The notes: generated from the letters alone by a model not told the origin. Positions 14,041 through 22,518 are shown, counted from the first letter of the stretch. The stretch is DNA of 64,000 bases from Bacillus sp. OK048 (GCF_900103525.1 NZ_FNHN01000009.1:62001-126000); one strand, 5' to 3'. Numbers and translations: made by a program.

Positions 14041-16842
14041 ATGAAGATGAAGAAACGAATTAGTTCAGTTTTGTTGACAGCAGCAATCTCTATGTCTACG
14101 TTAGGAATTCCTGTTAATGCGATGAGCGATGGAACGGAAGGGAACAGACCCTGGATGAACACTCAGCTCTCTGCTGAGGAGCGCACCGAGCTGCTTCTCG
14201 ATGAGATGAAGATGGAACAGAAGATCCAGCAAATCGCCACCTCGCGCTTTAATGAGAACGACACCGGTAAGACGGTCGTCATCAATAATCCTTATAAAGC
14301 AACCGAGTACCGGAACGGTGAATTCGCGCCCCAGGGTACTCTGCCCGGGTGTGAGTTTCAGGACACTGGCCGTCAGATCCGTGGGATCGAGGAGCTGGGC
14401 ATCCCCACAATCCGCATGACCAACAGTGGTACGGGCGTGATGGGCGGATCGTGTGGCAATAACCCAGAGGCGACGGGCCTACCGTCCACCCCGGGCTTGG
14501 CCGCGAGCTTCGACCGTGATCTGAACTATGAGGCCGGCCGGATCCTCGGCGAGGAGGCCCGGGCCTTCGCGCATCACGTGCTGCTTGGGCCGAGCATGAA
14601 CCTCATCCGTCACCCGTACGGTGGCCGGGCCTTTGAGTACTTCAGCGAGGACCCGTATCTGACGGGTGCCATGGCGACCGAGCAGGTTAAAGGCATCCAG
14701 GAACAGGGTGTCCAGGCCCAACTTAAGCACCTGGCAGGCAACGAGCAGGAGACCGAGCGTAATACGATGGGTGGCGAGATTCCCTCAAAGGCCATGAACG
14801 AGCTGTACATGCTGCCATTCGAGATGACCGTCAAGGATGCTGACCCGGCCTCCGTGATGTGCTCGTACCCGATGGTTAACAGCACCTTTGCCTGTGAGAG
14901 CCCTGAATTGCTCCAAGAAGCACTAAGGGACAACTGGGGCTTCGACGGTTGGGTAATGAGTGACCGTCGCGCGGTTCACGACACAGTCGGTGCCATCAAG
15001 GCGGGCATGAATGTCGAGCTAGATTGGGCACCGCAAAACTACACCCTAGAGAAGATTCAGGAGGCCCTCGACTCAGGTCTGGTGACCGAGGACGACATCG
15101 ATAATCTGCTTCGTCCACGGTATATCAAGATGATCGAGATCGGCCAAATGGATCATCCTTACGACAAGTTCCTGCCAGAGATCGTCGATCCGATGGCCAA
15201 CGGCGCTAGCGCACGTAAGATGGCCGAGGAAGGGTCTGTACTGTTGAAGAACGATAACGGCTTCCTGCCACTGAACGGAGAGCCGAAGTCGATCGCGCTG
15301 ATCGGCGTCGAGTGGTTCGCTGGCATGGCGAAGCTGCCGGAGCACTCGCTCAAAGCCAATAACACGAACGTCGTGACCCCTTACACGGTCACACCGCAGG
15401 AGGGTCTGGAGAACGTCATCAAGGAGCTGGGCTACGACACCAAAGTGACGTACAACGATGGCCGTGACCCAAAGGCTGCCGCTATGCTTGCCGCTGAGTC
15501 CGATGTCGTGCTGCTTATGGTCGGCGACAACCCAGCTGAGAGCAGGGACCGCGAGACTCTTGGCTTCCCGGCGATCGACCTCGACCCGACCGCCAAAGGA
15601 GTGGACTTGGTGGAGCAGGAACCGCTGATCGATGCAGTTCTAGAGGCCAACGCGGAGAAAACCGCTGTGATCCTGAAGACCTCCGGTACGGTACTTATGC
15701 CGTGGCTGGATAAGGTACCTGCCGTCCTCGAGGCGTGGAACCCGGGTATGGAGGATGGCAATGCCGTTGCTAACCTGCTTTACGGTAAAGTCAATCCTTC
15801 CGGTAAGCTGCCAATGACGTTCGGTGCCACTGAGCGTGAAGCTGCATTCGCGACTGAGGCGCAGTTCCCAGGAACCCGTAAAGATACTGGTAATGCAGGT
15901 GGTCCGGGCGCGTACGGTGATGGTTCCGACCAGCTAATCACCCAGTACACTGAGGGCTTAGAGATGGGCAACCGCTGGTATGAAGCCAACGACGTGAAGC
16001 CGCTCTTCCCATTCGGGTACGGCTTGTCGTACACGACCTTTAAGTATGACGACCTCAATGTGAAGGTGGGCCGCGGTTCAGGCCCTGAGAATGGGGGTCA
16101 AGGGGTGTCCAGTATTGACGTGTCCTTCACCGTCACGAACACCGGCGACGTTGCCGGCGCTGAAGCGGCACAAGTCTACTTGACTCTACCGGACGAGGCT
16201 GGGGAGCCGTTCAAGCGTCTTGTTAACTTCGAGAAGGTTGACCTTGAGCCAGGTGATAGCCAACAGGTGACTATGCGTATTGATCAGGCTGACTCTAACC
16301 ACCCGTTCTCTTATTTCATTCCGGCAGAACCGGACAATCTAGCGAACTGGGCTGACGGAGAGTGGGCTACTGCTGACGGGAAATACCGCGTGCATGTTGG
16401 TGGTTCATCGGCAGACACTCCGCTGGAAAAGAGCATCACAGTAAACTTCAAGAAACCTACAGCTGAAAAAGCTGAAGAACAGAAACGTGAAGAAGCTAAA
16501 AAAGCTGAAGAACAGAAACGTGAAGAAGCTAAAAAAGCTGAAGAACAGAAACGTGAAGAAGCTAAAATAGCTAAAGAACAGAAACGTGAAGAAGCTAAAA
16601 AAGCTAAAGAACAGAAACGTGAAGAAGCTAAAATAGCTAAAGAACAGAAACGTGAAGAAGCTAAAAAAGCTAAAGAACAGAAACATGAAGAAGCTAAAAA
16701 AGCTAAAGAACAGAAACGTGAAGAAGCTAAAAAAGCTGAAGAACAGAAACATGAAGCAGCTAAAAAGGCTGAAGAACAGAAACGTGAAAACTGGTGGAAT
16801 TTTTCTAACTGGTTTACCAAACTCTTCACCAATTTTCAGTAA
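14041..16842 (+). CDS. Chimeric GH3-family beta-glycosidase, secreted, with charged repeat tail
   Basis: A 933-residue secreted glycoside hydrolase family 3 protein. Residues 1-28 are a low-GC signal peptide (KMKKRISSVLLTAAI, cleavage near VNA). The GH3 core (about 40-680) has KHLAGNEQETER (Lys229, His230) and GFDGWVMSD with Asp308 as the likely nucleophile; a fibronectin-III-like domain follows (about 690-810). Residues about 813-912 are ten tandem 11-residue units of the type KKAEEQKREEA, predicted helical and highly charged, then an aromatic tail NWWNFSNWFTKLFTNFQ. The core is written in GC-rich codons (ctg, gag, gac, atc), while both ends use AT-rich Bacillus codons. The core resembles actinobacterial GH3 enzymes. 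Likely substrate is a beta-glucoside or xyloside; this is not decided by sequence. AAAGGGAGAGGTTAAG precedes the ATG. Confidence 0.85.
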   Translation: MKMKKRISSVLLTAAISMSTLGIPVNAMSDGTEGNRPWMNTQLSAEERTELLLDEMKMEQKIQQIATSRFNENDTGKTVVINNPYKATEYRNGEFAPQGTLPGCEFQDTGRQIRGIEELGIPTIRMTNSGTGVMGGSCGNNPEATGLPSTPGLAASFDRDLNYEAGRILGEEARAFAHHVLLGPSMNLIRHPYGGRAFEYFSEDPYLTGAMATEQVKGIQEQGVQAQLKHLAGNEQETERNTMGGEIPSKAMNELYMLPFEMTVKDADPASVMCSYPMVNSTFACESPELLQEALRDNWGFDGWVMSDRRAVHDTVGAIKAGMNVELDWAPQNYTLEKIQEALDSGLVTEDDIDNLLRPRYIKMIEIGQMDHPYDKFLPEIVDPMANGASARKMAEEGSVLLKNDNGFLPLNGEPKSIALIGVEWFAGMAKLPEHSLKANNTNVVTPYTVTPQEGLENVIKELGYDTKVTYNDGRDPKAAAMLAAESDVVLLMVGDNPAESRDRETLGFPAIDLDPTAKGVDLVEQEPLIDAVLEANAEKTAVILKTSGTVLMPWLDKVPAVLEAWNPGMEDGNAVANLLYGKVNPSGKLPMTFGATEREAAFATEAQFPGTRKDTGNAGGPGAYGDGSDQLITQYTEGLEMGNRWYEANDVKPLFPFGYGLSYTTFKYDDLNVKVGRGSGPENGGQGVSSIDVSFTVTNTGDVAGAEAAQVYLTLPDEAGEPFKRLVNFEKVDLEPGDSQQVTMRIDQADSNHPFSYFIPAEPDNLANWADGEWATADGKYRVHVGGSSADTPLEKSITVNFKKPTAEKAEEQKREEAKKAEEQKREEAKKAEEQKREEAKIAKEQKREEAKKAKEQKREEAKIAKEQKREEAKKAKEQKHEEAKKAKEQKREEAKKAEEQKHEAAKKAEEQKRENWWNFSNWFTKLFTNFQ
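16468..16790 (+). repeat. Ten 33-base tandem repeats in the GH3 tail
   Basis: The unit AAAGCTGAAGAACAGAAACG plus TGAAGAAGCTAAA repeats about ten times with few changes (Glu/Lys, Arg/His and Lys/Ile swaps). There are no spacers, so it is protein-coding repetition. Confidence 0.9.
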
Positions 16843-16859
16843 TGAAAAATCAGTCAACT

Positions 16860-16919
16860 AAAAAGGCTGAAGAACAGAAACGTGAAGCAGTTAAAAAAGC
16901 CGAAGACAAACTCAACTAG
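16860..16919 (+). pseudogene. Orphan copy of the repeat tail after the GH3 stop codon
   Basis: Seventeen bases after the stop codon the repeat resumes in an open frame, KKAEEQKREAVKKAEDKLN then TAG. It looks like the original C-terminal end of the repeat region, cut off by the 17-residue aromatic tail that now ends the protein. Confidence 0.6.
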
Positions 16920-16931
16920 GACGACTGTAAG

Positions 16932-16965
16932 GGCAAGGGGAACTCCCGTTAGGAGGCCCCTTGCC
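16932..16965 (+). terminator. GC-rich hairpin after the GH3 gene
   Basis: GGCAAGGGG pairs with CCCCTTGCC, with an inner CTCC/GGAG stem. There is no T-run. Strong GC stems like this suit a high-GC donor. Confidence 0.6.
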
Positions 16966-17016
16966 ATGGGATGACATAGGCGACCTGGTAGGGGTCTTCA
17001 GGCATCCTGAAAGTAG

Positions 17017-17067
17017 TGAGCCCACGGGCCTCGGCGTGATTCGCCGAGCCCGCGGGCTCACTGTTTT
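17017..17067 (+). terminator. Long GC-rich terminator before the beta-helix gene
   Basis: TGAGCCC..CGGGC..TCGGCG pairs with CGCCGA..GCCCG..GGGCTCA (stem of about 18 pairs with small mismatches) and is followed by CTGTTTTTCT. The style is actinobacterial. Confidence 0.75.
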
Positions 17068-17127
17068 TCTCGACGCCTCTATGGGCGACGAGAGGGACGA
17101 AAGGAGTCATGGAAGGAGAGGAGAAGT

Positions 17128-18639
17128 ATGATGAAGGAATCAGTTCGGAACAGCTGGCGAGGTCCGGCGCATTCGTGGTGGGTGGTCATCGGCTTGGTGT
17201 TTCTCTTGACTGCATGCACCGTCGAGGGATCCGACGGGCCGGTCGTGAGCGATGACGTCGTGGGACCCGCCCCGTCCGAGCACGGCGACTGGCATGTCCC
17301 TGGCTTGGTGGACCGGTCCGGCGCGCCGATCGAGGTGCAGATGCCGGGTCCGGCCACGGGAAGGACCCTAGACGTCACGCACTTCGGGGCAGATCCGGAT
17401 CCGGACTCACACGATGACGCAGCAGCCATCCGAGCGGCCATGGACGCGGCCGAACCGGGTGATGAGGTCGTGCTGCCGGCAGGCACGTATGACCTGCGCT
17501 CCACTGACCCGGCCGACGATTCGGCGAACATCGTGTTGCGCAGCGGCGTGGACCTGCGCGGAGAAGACCAGGAGAGCACCGTGCTGGTGACCTCCTTCGA
17601 CGGCGAGGACGATAGCCGGGTGATCCGCGGATCCGGCGTCCACGACGTCATCGTCGCTGACTTCACCATCACCTCCCGTCATGAGGGTCCACTCGGTGAC
17701 GATCCTGACGGCGGTGACCTGGGTGGCGGCCCGATGTTCGGGATCCACATTGGAGCCCGCGAAGGAAAGGCTAGCTCCCGGGTCCTAGTGGAGAACTTGG
17801 GTATCCGCAGGTTCGAGCGCCACGGCATCTCCGTCAAGGCCAGCCGTGAAGTGACCCTCTCTGGAAACTATGTCAGTGAGGCAACTGCCGTCGGTCCCGG
17901 CGGACAGGGCTACGGCATCGCTATAGAGGGCTCAGTGGACCAGCACGACCCGGACGCTGCGAATGATTCCCGTCACAATGTCGTCATCGGTAATACCTTC
18001 GATGGCAGGCATTTACGTCATGCCATTTTGCTGCAATTCCCCACGCACAATAATCTCGTGGCGGAGAACAACATCGTCGGCAGCCATCTTGACGCCATCG
18101 ACGTGCACGGCGAGGGTGAATACCTGAACGAGGTTCGGGATAACACGGTCATTGACGGTCAGCGGGCTGGTATCGCGCTGGGCAACTCCGGCGGGGCCAA
18201 GAACAAGCACGACGCCTCGGGGCCTGGAAACTGGGTGCACTCCAACGACCTGATTGGAAATCGTCAGGGAATCCTCGTCATCCTTGGAACTCCTGACAGC
18301 CTCATCGAGGACAATAGGATCACAGCTGGGGAGGATTCGGAGGCCGGCATCGAGGTCCGTAATGCACCTGGCACTGAGTTGCATGGTAATCACATCACTG
18401 GAGGGATTGACGGGTTCTGGGCTATCCGGCTCAGTGAAGACCGCGGTAATGACGGACGGGGTACAGGAATCCCCTCAGGCATTAGGATCGAGTACAACGT
18501 CATTCGACAGGCCGCCAACGGCATCAGGATCGATGCCGGGAAGGACCTCAGCATGGTCGAAAACGTCGTGGATGGCATCGTTGGAGCCGAGCTGAGGGTG
18601 GCCGACGGGATCGAGGTCGCGGGTCAGGGCTCAAACTAA
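17128..18639 (+). CDS. Right-handed parallel beta-helix lipoprotein of high-GC origin
   Basis: A 503-residue lipoprotein: the signal peptide ends in LLTAC with Cys30 for lipid attachment. Residues about 75-490 form a right-handed parallel beta-helix of the pectate-lyase superfamily. It opens with the family start LDVTHFGADPDPDSHDDAAAIRAAM (in part) and continues with repeated turns such as NLVAENNIVGS, NEVRDNTVIDG, SLIEDNRITAG and TELHGNHITGG. No catalytic residue set is certain, so it may be a lyase, an epimerase or only a polysaccharide-binding protein. Codons are strongly GC-rich throughout, unlike the flanks, and include GC-rich choices rare in this genome. It sits behind GGAGAGGAGAAGT, downstream of the GH3 gene, and probably came with it from an actinobacterium. 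Confidence 0.8.
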   Translation: MMKESVRNSWRGPAHSWWVVIGLVFLLTACTVEGSDGPVVSDDVVGPAPSEHGDWHVPGLVDRSGAPIEVQMPGPATGRTLDVTHFGADPDPDSHDDAAAIRAAMDAAEPGDEVVLPAGTYDLRSTDPADDSANIVLRSGVDLRGEDQESTVLVTSFDGEDDSRVIRGSGVHDVIVADFTITSRHEGPLGDDPDGGDLGGGPMFGIHIGAREGKASSRVLVENLGIRRFERHGISVKASREVTLSGNYVSEATAVGPGGQGYGIAIEGSVDQHDPDAANDSRHNVVIGNTFDGRHLRHAILLQFPTHNNLVAENNIVGSHLDAIDVHGEGEYLNEVRDNTVIDGQRAGIALGNSGGAKNKHDASGPGNWVHSNDLIGNRQGILVILGTPDSLIEDNRITAGEDSEAGIEVRNAPGTELHGNHITGGIDGFWAIRLSEDRGNDGRGTGIPSGIRIEYNVIRQAANGIRIDAGKDLSMVENVVDGIVGAELRVADGIEVAGQGSN

Positions 18640-18663
18640 GAAAGTTGGTATTTGATTCCCGTG

Positions 18664-18790
18664 CTAAAGAGATAGCAGACAAATCTGGCTTTTCTTTGAA
18701 CTAAGTAAAGAAAATTCAATAGGGATAAATGTGGCACCATCTGTCCAACCAAGGGTAAGCATGCGAAATCCCTTATAGAAACGCAACGGT
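18664..18790 (-). pseudogene. Transposase fragment (IS4-type DDE)
   Basis: The minus strand reads RFYKGFRMLTLGWTDGATFI then PIEFSLLSSKKSQIC, the typical block around the first catalytic Asp (the D of GWTDG) of IS4-type transposases. Only about 40 codons survive. It abuts the right edge of the GC-rich block. The overlapping plus strand also reads LVFDSRAKEIADKSGFSLN before a stop, which I do not recognise. Confidence 0.6.
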
Positions 18791-18835
18791 GCGAAAGTTG
18801 AGTAACTAGTAATTCTTATTTTAATTTCTATAATT

Positions 18836-18867
18836 AACCCAGCCTTCATCAAAAAGATGGCTGGGTT
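18836..18867. repeat. Perfect 9-bp inverted repeat
   Basis: AACCCAGCC and GGCTGGGTT flank a 14-base loop. No T-run follows on either strand, so it may be an element end rather than a terminator. From here to 18993 the DNA is AT-rich and carries the bdbD leader. Confidence 0.4.
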
Positions 18868-18993
18868 CCATCTAATAAGTTCACTCATTTTTCACATAAA
18901 CCATATTTAATATATTTACTCACTACTTATTCAATATTTGCTTCAACATAAAATAGGCATAAAAGAGAAAACATAATCTGGAGGTGCTTTTAA

Positions 18994-19704
18994 ATGAAGG
19001 AGAAAAAAAGTAGCGCTAATTTTATAATTATTATTATAGTCATAATAGTTGGATTATTAGCTGCACTATATTTTTTAGGCAAACAACAAAATGCAAACCT
19101 GGAAAAACAATTTCCTTTGTATGAAAGTGTAGAATTAAAAAAAGAAGTAACGGATTTTGATTATGCAAATCAACCGTTTATAGGGGATGAAAATGCTCCT
19201 GTATCAGTAGTAGAGTTTGGAGACTTTAAATGTCCTGCCTGTGCACAGTGGAAACAAATTGTTTATCCCACTTTGTATAGTGAGTATATTGAAACAGGTA
19301 AAGTGAAATTCTATTTCATTAACTTTCCGTTTATAGCTGCTGATTCAAGACTTGCTGCGTTAGCAGGGGAATTGATTTATCAGCAAAACAAAGATGCTTT
19401 CTGGCAATATTACACTGAATTATATGCAAATCAACCACCAGAAGCACAAATTTGGGGAACATATGAATTTTTAACTAAGTTCGTAAAAGAGAATGTAACT
19501 GGCATTGATTACGAAAAATTCAATAAAGAATTAAAAGAATTTAAGGATTTTGAAGAAGTTAAATACGATTTTGAAATCGCAAAAAAATTGAACGTACAAG
19601 GAACACCAGCTCTTTTTGTTAATGGACAACAATTACAAAATACGAGTTATGAATTGTTAAAACCTAGTATTGAAGCTGAATTAGCTAAATTAGAGGCAAA
19701 ATAA
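18994..19704 (+). CDS. bdbD: BdbD-like thiol-disulfide oxidase (DsbA family)
   Basis: A 236-residue DsbA-type oxidase anchored outside the membrane by one N-terminal helix (residues about 10-30). The thioredoxin-fold active site is CPAC (Cys80, Cys83) in EFGDFKCPACAQWK, with the helical insertion after it and the cis-proline loop GTPALFVNG near residue 205. It introduces disulfides into exported proteins and is reoxidised by BdbC, encoded two bases downstream. GGAGGTGCTTTTAA precedes the ATG. In B. subtilis the pair also serves competence and secreted-protein folding; that role is carried over by homology only. Confidence 0.92.
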   Translation: MKEKKSSANFIIIIIVIIVGLLAALYFLGKQQNANLEKQFPLYESVELKKEVTDFDYANQPFIGDENAPVSVVEFGDFKCPACAQWKQIVYPTLYSEYIETGKVKFYFINFPFIAADSRLAALAGELIYQQNKDAFWQYYTELYANQPPEAQIWGTYEFLTKFVKENVTGIDYEKFNKELKEFKDFEEVKYDFEIAKKLNVQGTPALFVNGQQLQNTSYELLKPSIEAELAKLEAK

Positions 19705-19706
19705 TA

Positions 19707-20126
19707 ATGATAAACAGTATTAGATTCGCGTGGATTGTTTCTGTTGTAGCAACATTAGGAAGTTTGTATTTTAGCGAAGTTCTTGGTTGGGTACCGTGTA
19801 TATTGTGTTGGTATCAACGTATTTTAATGTATCCGATGTCGATTATTTTAGGGGTATCAGTCTATAAAAATGATACAAAGGTTATCCCTTATATACTCCC
19901 ATTGCCTATTATTGGATTGTGTATATCTACATTCCATTATTTAAAACAACACTTACCCTCTTTTGCTGAAATAGGTTCTTGCGAATTTGGTGGTGTTTCA
20001 TGTACAACAGATTACATTGATTGGTTTGGATTCATCACTATTCCTTTCTTAGCAGGGACAGCTTTCTTATTAATTTTAATTACTTTTATATATGAACTCA
20101 AAAAAAATAAAAAGAAGTCAGAATAA
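19707..20126 (+). CDS. bdbC: BdbC-like quinone-linked thiol oxidase (DsbB family)
   Basis: A 139-residue membrane protein with four helices. The first cysteine pair is PCILCWYQRI (Cys31, Cys34) after helix 1, and the second pair lies in the outer loop before helix 4 (SCEFGGVSCTTDYIDWFGF). It passes electrons from BdbD to menaquinone. Only two bases separate it from bdbD, so the two are translated together. The stop codon lies in the loop of the terminator hairpin. Confidence 0.93.
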   Translation: MINSIRFAWIVSVVATLGSLYFSEVLGWVPCILCWYQRILMYPMSIILGVSVYKNDTKVIPYILPLPIIGLCISTFHYLKQHLPSFAEIGSCEFGGVSCTTDYIDWFGFITIPFLAGTAFLLILITFIYELKKNKKKSE

Positions 20127-20146
20127 ATCTGGCTTCTTTTTATTTT
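20108..20146 (+). terminator. Terminator of bdbDC
   Basis: AAAAAGAAGTCAGA pairs with TCTGGCTTCTTTTT (one wobble) and is followed by ATTTTT. The stem starts inside the last codons of bdbC. Confidence 0.85.
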
Positions 20147-20612
20147 TCTAAGTAGAAATCAATAGCGATGTTTATCGTATTAGATTCAAAACCGTTTCTC
20201 ATCAGAAATCCGTAGCATTTGCTTTTAAATTCATAATCAGAATTAGATTTTCTAATGATTTTATTTTAAAGAAGTAATCACTAAAATTTTCACCTTTAAT
20301 CTGTATTAATCTAATGGCTAAAAAAAGCAGGTGAGTTACATTTCATCTGCTTCAAAGATTTACACTACTAACTAATTTTACACATCACTCATAGAAAACC
20401 TTGTATTAATAACGTTTAAGACCTATTTCGACCCCGACCACTTGCCGGATTGCCTCTATCGTTAAAAATTGTTTTATTGGTTTTTTCGATAGAATTTCAA
20501 TAAAACTAGTCAAAATATCAATGTGACAAAAAGGTGAAATCTCTTTGGATGAGAATGATTCCTGATATGATAAGTAGGCATCGAAGTTTGAAATTAAAAG
20601 GGAGAGTTCAGA
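20147..20612. other. Intergenic gap with a possible minus-strand gene remnant
   Basis: Mostly AT-rich. On the minus strand a stop-free frame from about 20582 down to a TAA at 20406-20408 reads protein-like (ILSKKPIKQFLTIEAIRQVV then GVEIGLKRY) but has no start codon or recognised family. The promoter of the rhodanese lipoprotein must also lie here but is not clear. Confidence 0.25.
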
Positions 20613-21992
20613 ATGTTTAGAGGAAAAAGAAATCCGGTTTTACTCATCATGTTGCTGCTTTTAGCTATCTTAAGTGTAACGGCCTGTAATTCAGATAAAA
20701 AAGATCAGCCTACAAATAAAAAAAGTGATGAAGCAAAAACAGCTATTACAACGGAAGAATTACAAGAAAAACTAAATGATGATTCATGGGTGGTTGTTGA
20801 CACTCGTATTAATGATGCTTTTAACGGTTGGAAGCTGGATGGAGTAGAAAGAGGCGGACATATTGCTGGAGCAGTTGATTTTTCTGCCAATTGGCTAAAA
20901 GTAGAAGCTGATAATAAAGAAAAAACGTTAGACACAGCGCTTGAAACAAAAGGGATCAGTTCTGATAAAAATATTGTTTTGTATGATGCAAACGGAACGG
21001 ATACCAAAAAAGTAGCTGAATATTTAAAAGGAAAAGGCTATGAAAATGTCTTTACGTATGATGTAAAAGAGTGGGCTAAAGATGAAAGCCTTCCTATGGA
21101 GAACTTTGAAAACTATCATATGATTGTACCCGCAAGTGTTGTAAATGATATTATAGATGGTAAAACACCTGAAACATTTGAAGAAGGAAAAAAAGTGAAA
21201 ATTGTGGAAGCGAGCTGGGGAGAAGAGAAAGACGGGTATGCTAATGGTCACGTACCAGGGAGCTTCCATATCAATACTGACGACATCGAGCCACCACCAG
21301 CATGGATGTTAGCAAGTGATAAGGAGTTAGAAAAAGTTGTCTTAAACTATGGGTTTACGAAAGATGACTCTGTCATTGTCACTTCAGAAAGTCAAATGGC
21401 TGCCTATCGTGTAGCTGTAGCTCTTCGTTATGTAGGTATAGAAGATGTACGGGTTTTAAATGGTGGGTTGGGAGCTTGGACTGCAGCTGGCTATGAAGTT
21501 GAGACAACTAGTCATAAGCCGAAACCGGTTACTGATTTTGGTGCTTCAATACCTGGGAATCCGGATTTAATCGACACAATCGAAGAAGTAAAAACGGAAG
21601 TTCTAGCAAATCCTGAAAAGAATACATTAGTAGATAATCGTACTTGGGAAGAACGTATCGGAGAAACTTCCGGATATTCTTATCATGATAAAAAAGGTCG
21701 CATTCCGGGATCTGTATATGGATACGCAGGATTGACAGATGCGAACTCACTTGAAAATTTCCGTAACATTGATAATACAATGCGTAATTTTGATGAAATC
21801 GTAGCTCTATGGAAAGAAGAAGGAATTGATTTAGAGAAAGATCTTTCCTTCATGTGTGGAAGTGGCTGGCGTGCAGCTGAAGTCTTAACGTATGCACAAG
21901 TTTATGGACTAAACAACTCTTCTCTTTATAGTGATGGATGGATTGGATGGAGTAACAATCCAAGTAATCCTGTTGAAACAGGAGAAGAATAA
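20613..21992 (+). CDS. Triple-rhodanese lipoprotein (thiosulfate sulfurtransferase-like)
   Basis: A 459-residue lipoprotein (signal peptide ending VTAC, Cys25) with three rhodanese domains at about 45-155, 165-295 and 310-455. Only the third keeps the catalytic cysteine, in FMCGSGWRAAE (Cys415). In the first the loop reads LYDANGTD and in the second VTSESQMA, so both are inactive by that criterion. This pattern is like YnjE/SseA-type multi-domain sulfurtransferases, acting outside the membrane on thiosulfate or similar donors. AGGGAGAGTTCAGA precedes the ATG. It lies 487 bases after bdbDC and is followed by a four-helix membrane protein, which may be its partner. Confidence 0.88.
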   Translation: MFRGKRNPVLLIMLLLLAILSVTACNSDKKDQPTNKKSDEAKTAITTEELQEKLNDDSWVVVDTRINDAFNGWKLDGVERGGHIAGAVDFSANWLKVEADNKEKTLDTALETKGISSDKNIVLYDANGTDTKKVAEYLKGKGYENVFTYDVKEWAKDESLPMENFENYHMIVPASVVNDIIDGKTPETFEEGKKVKIVEASWGEEKDGYANGHVPGSFHINTDDIEPPPAWMLASDKELEKVVLNYGFTKDDSVIVTSESQMAAYRVAVALRYVGIEDVRVLNGGLGAWTAAGYEVETTSHKPKPVTDFGASIPGNPDLIDTIEEVKTEVLANPEKNTLVDNRTWEERIGETSGYSYHDKKGRIPGSVYGYAGLTDANSLENFRNIDNTMRNFDEIVALWKEEGIDLEKDLSFMCGSGWRAAEVLTYAQVYGLNNSSLYSDGWIGWSNNPSNPVETGEE

Positions 21993-22006
21993 AGGAATAG
22001 ATAGTT

Positions 22007-22471
22007 ATGAGTAATAAATTCCTAAAATGGATCTTACACATTATTTTACTTTTCATTCAGATTGGTTTAATAATTGCTGTTTTTGTGGTCAATTATCTGA
22101 CTGGTACTAAAGCAGGTGTCTACCGCCATATTTATACGAGAAGGATGCAATATGCGGAGGGGATTTACTCACCTTCACATTTGCTATGGCAGAGTATTAT
22201 TGCAGCATGTATCTGTATACTATTTATATTCCTTTTCTACTATGCAGTGAAAAAGGGTCATAGCAGGTTTTACAAAGTCCAAATTGCCTTAGCTTCCTTA
22301 TTGAGTTTCTTCGTAATCGTAGTGATCCAAAGCGGATTTTTTATCAATATGATGGCATATCCATATTTCATCATGGTTTTCGAAATCATTTTGGTGATTC
22401 AAATCATCATTGTAATCATAGGGAGCTTCTATGAAAAACAAGTAGGAAGCAATAGGCATAGAGCTTACTGA
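22007..22471 (+). CDS. Four-helix membrane protein of unknown function
   Basis: A 154-residue protein with four predicted helices (about 8-30, 58-80, 90-110 and 115-143) and a positively charged loop after helix 1 (RHIYTRRMQYAEG). It lies 14 bases after the triple-rhodanese gene and before a terminator, so the two form one transcript. It has no cysteine in obvious redox motifs; the one cysteine (CIC, helix 2) is in the membrane. I do not recognise the family. Confidence 0.7.
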   Translation: MSNKFLKWILHIILLFIQIGLIIAVFVVNYLTGTKAGVYRHIYTRRMQYAEGIYSPSHLLWQSIIAACICILFIFLFYYAVKKGHSRFYKVQIALASLLSFFVIVVIQSGFFINMMAYPYFIMVFEIILVIQIIIVIIGSFYEKQVGSNRHRAY

Positions 22472-22474
22472 ACT

Positions 22475-22518
22475 AAACCTCAAAGGGGCACTTTTTAAGT
22501 GCCCCTTTTGAGGTTTTT
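22475..22518 (+). terminator. Terminator of the rhodanese-membrane protein unit
   Basis: AAACCTCAAAGGGGCACTT pairs with AAGTGCCCCTTTTGAGGTTT with a two- to four-base loop and a T-tail; a very stable hairpin. Confidence 0.9.

Noticed and set aside
16468..16790. CRISPR-like regular repeats
   Set aside because: Units are contiguous with no unique spacers and stay in frame with the GH3 protein, so they are coding repeats.
16311..16857. Long minus-strand frames opposite the GH3 repeat tail
   Set aside because: They are mirror frames of the 33-base repeats (Ser/Phe/Cys-rich), without starts or ribosome binding sites.
17079..17748. Long minus-strand frames opposite the beta-helix gene
   Set aside because: High-GC DNA has few stops by chance; the plus strand has the lipobox, ribosome binding site and beta-helix pattern.
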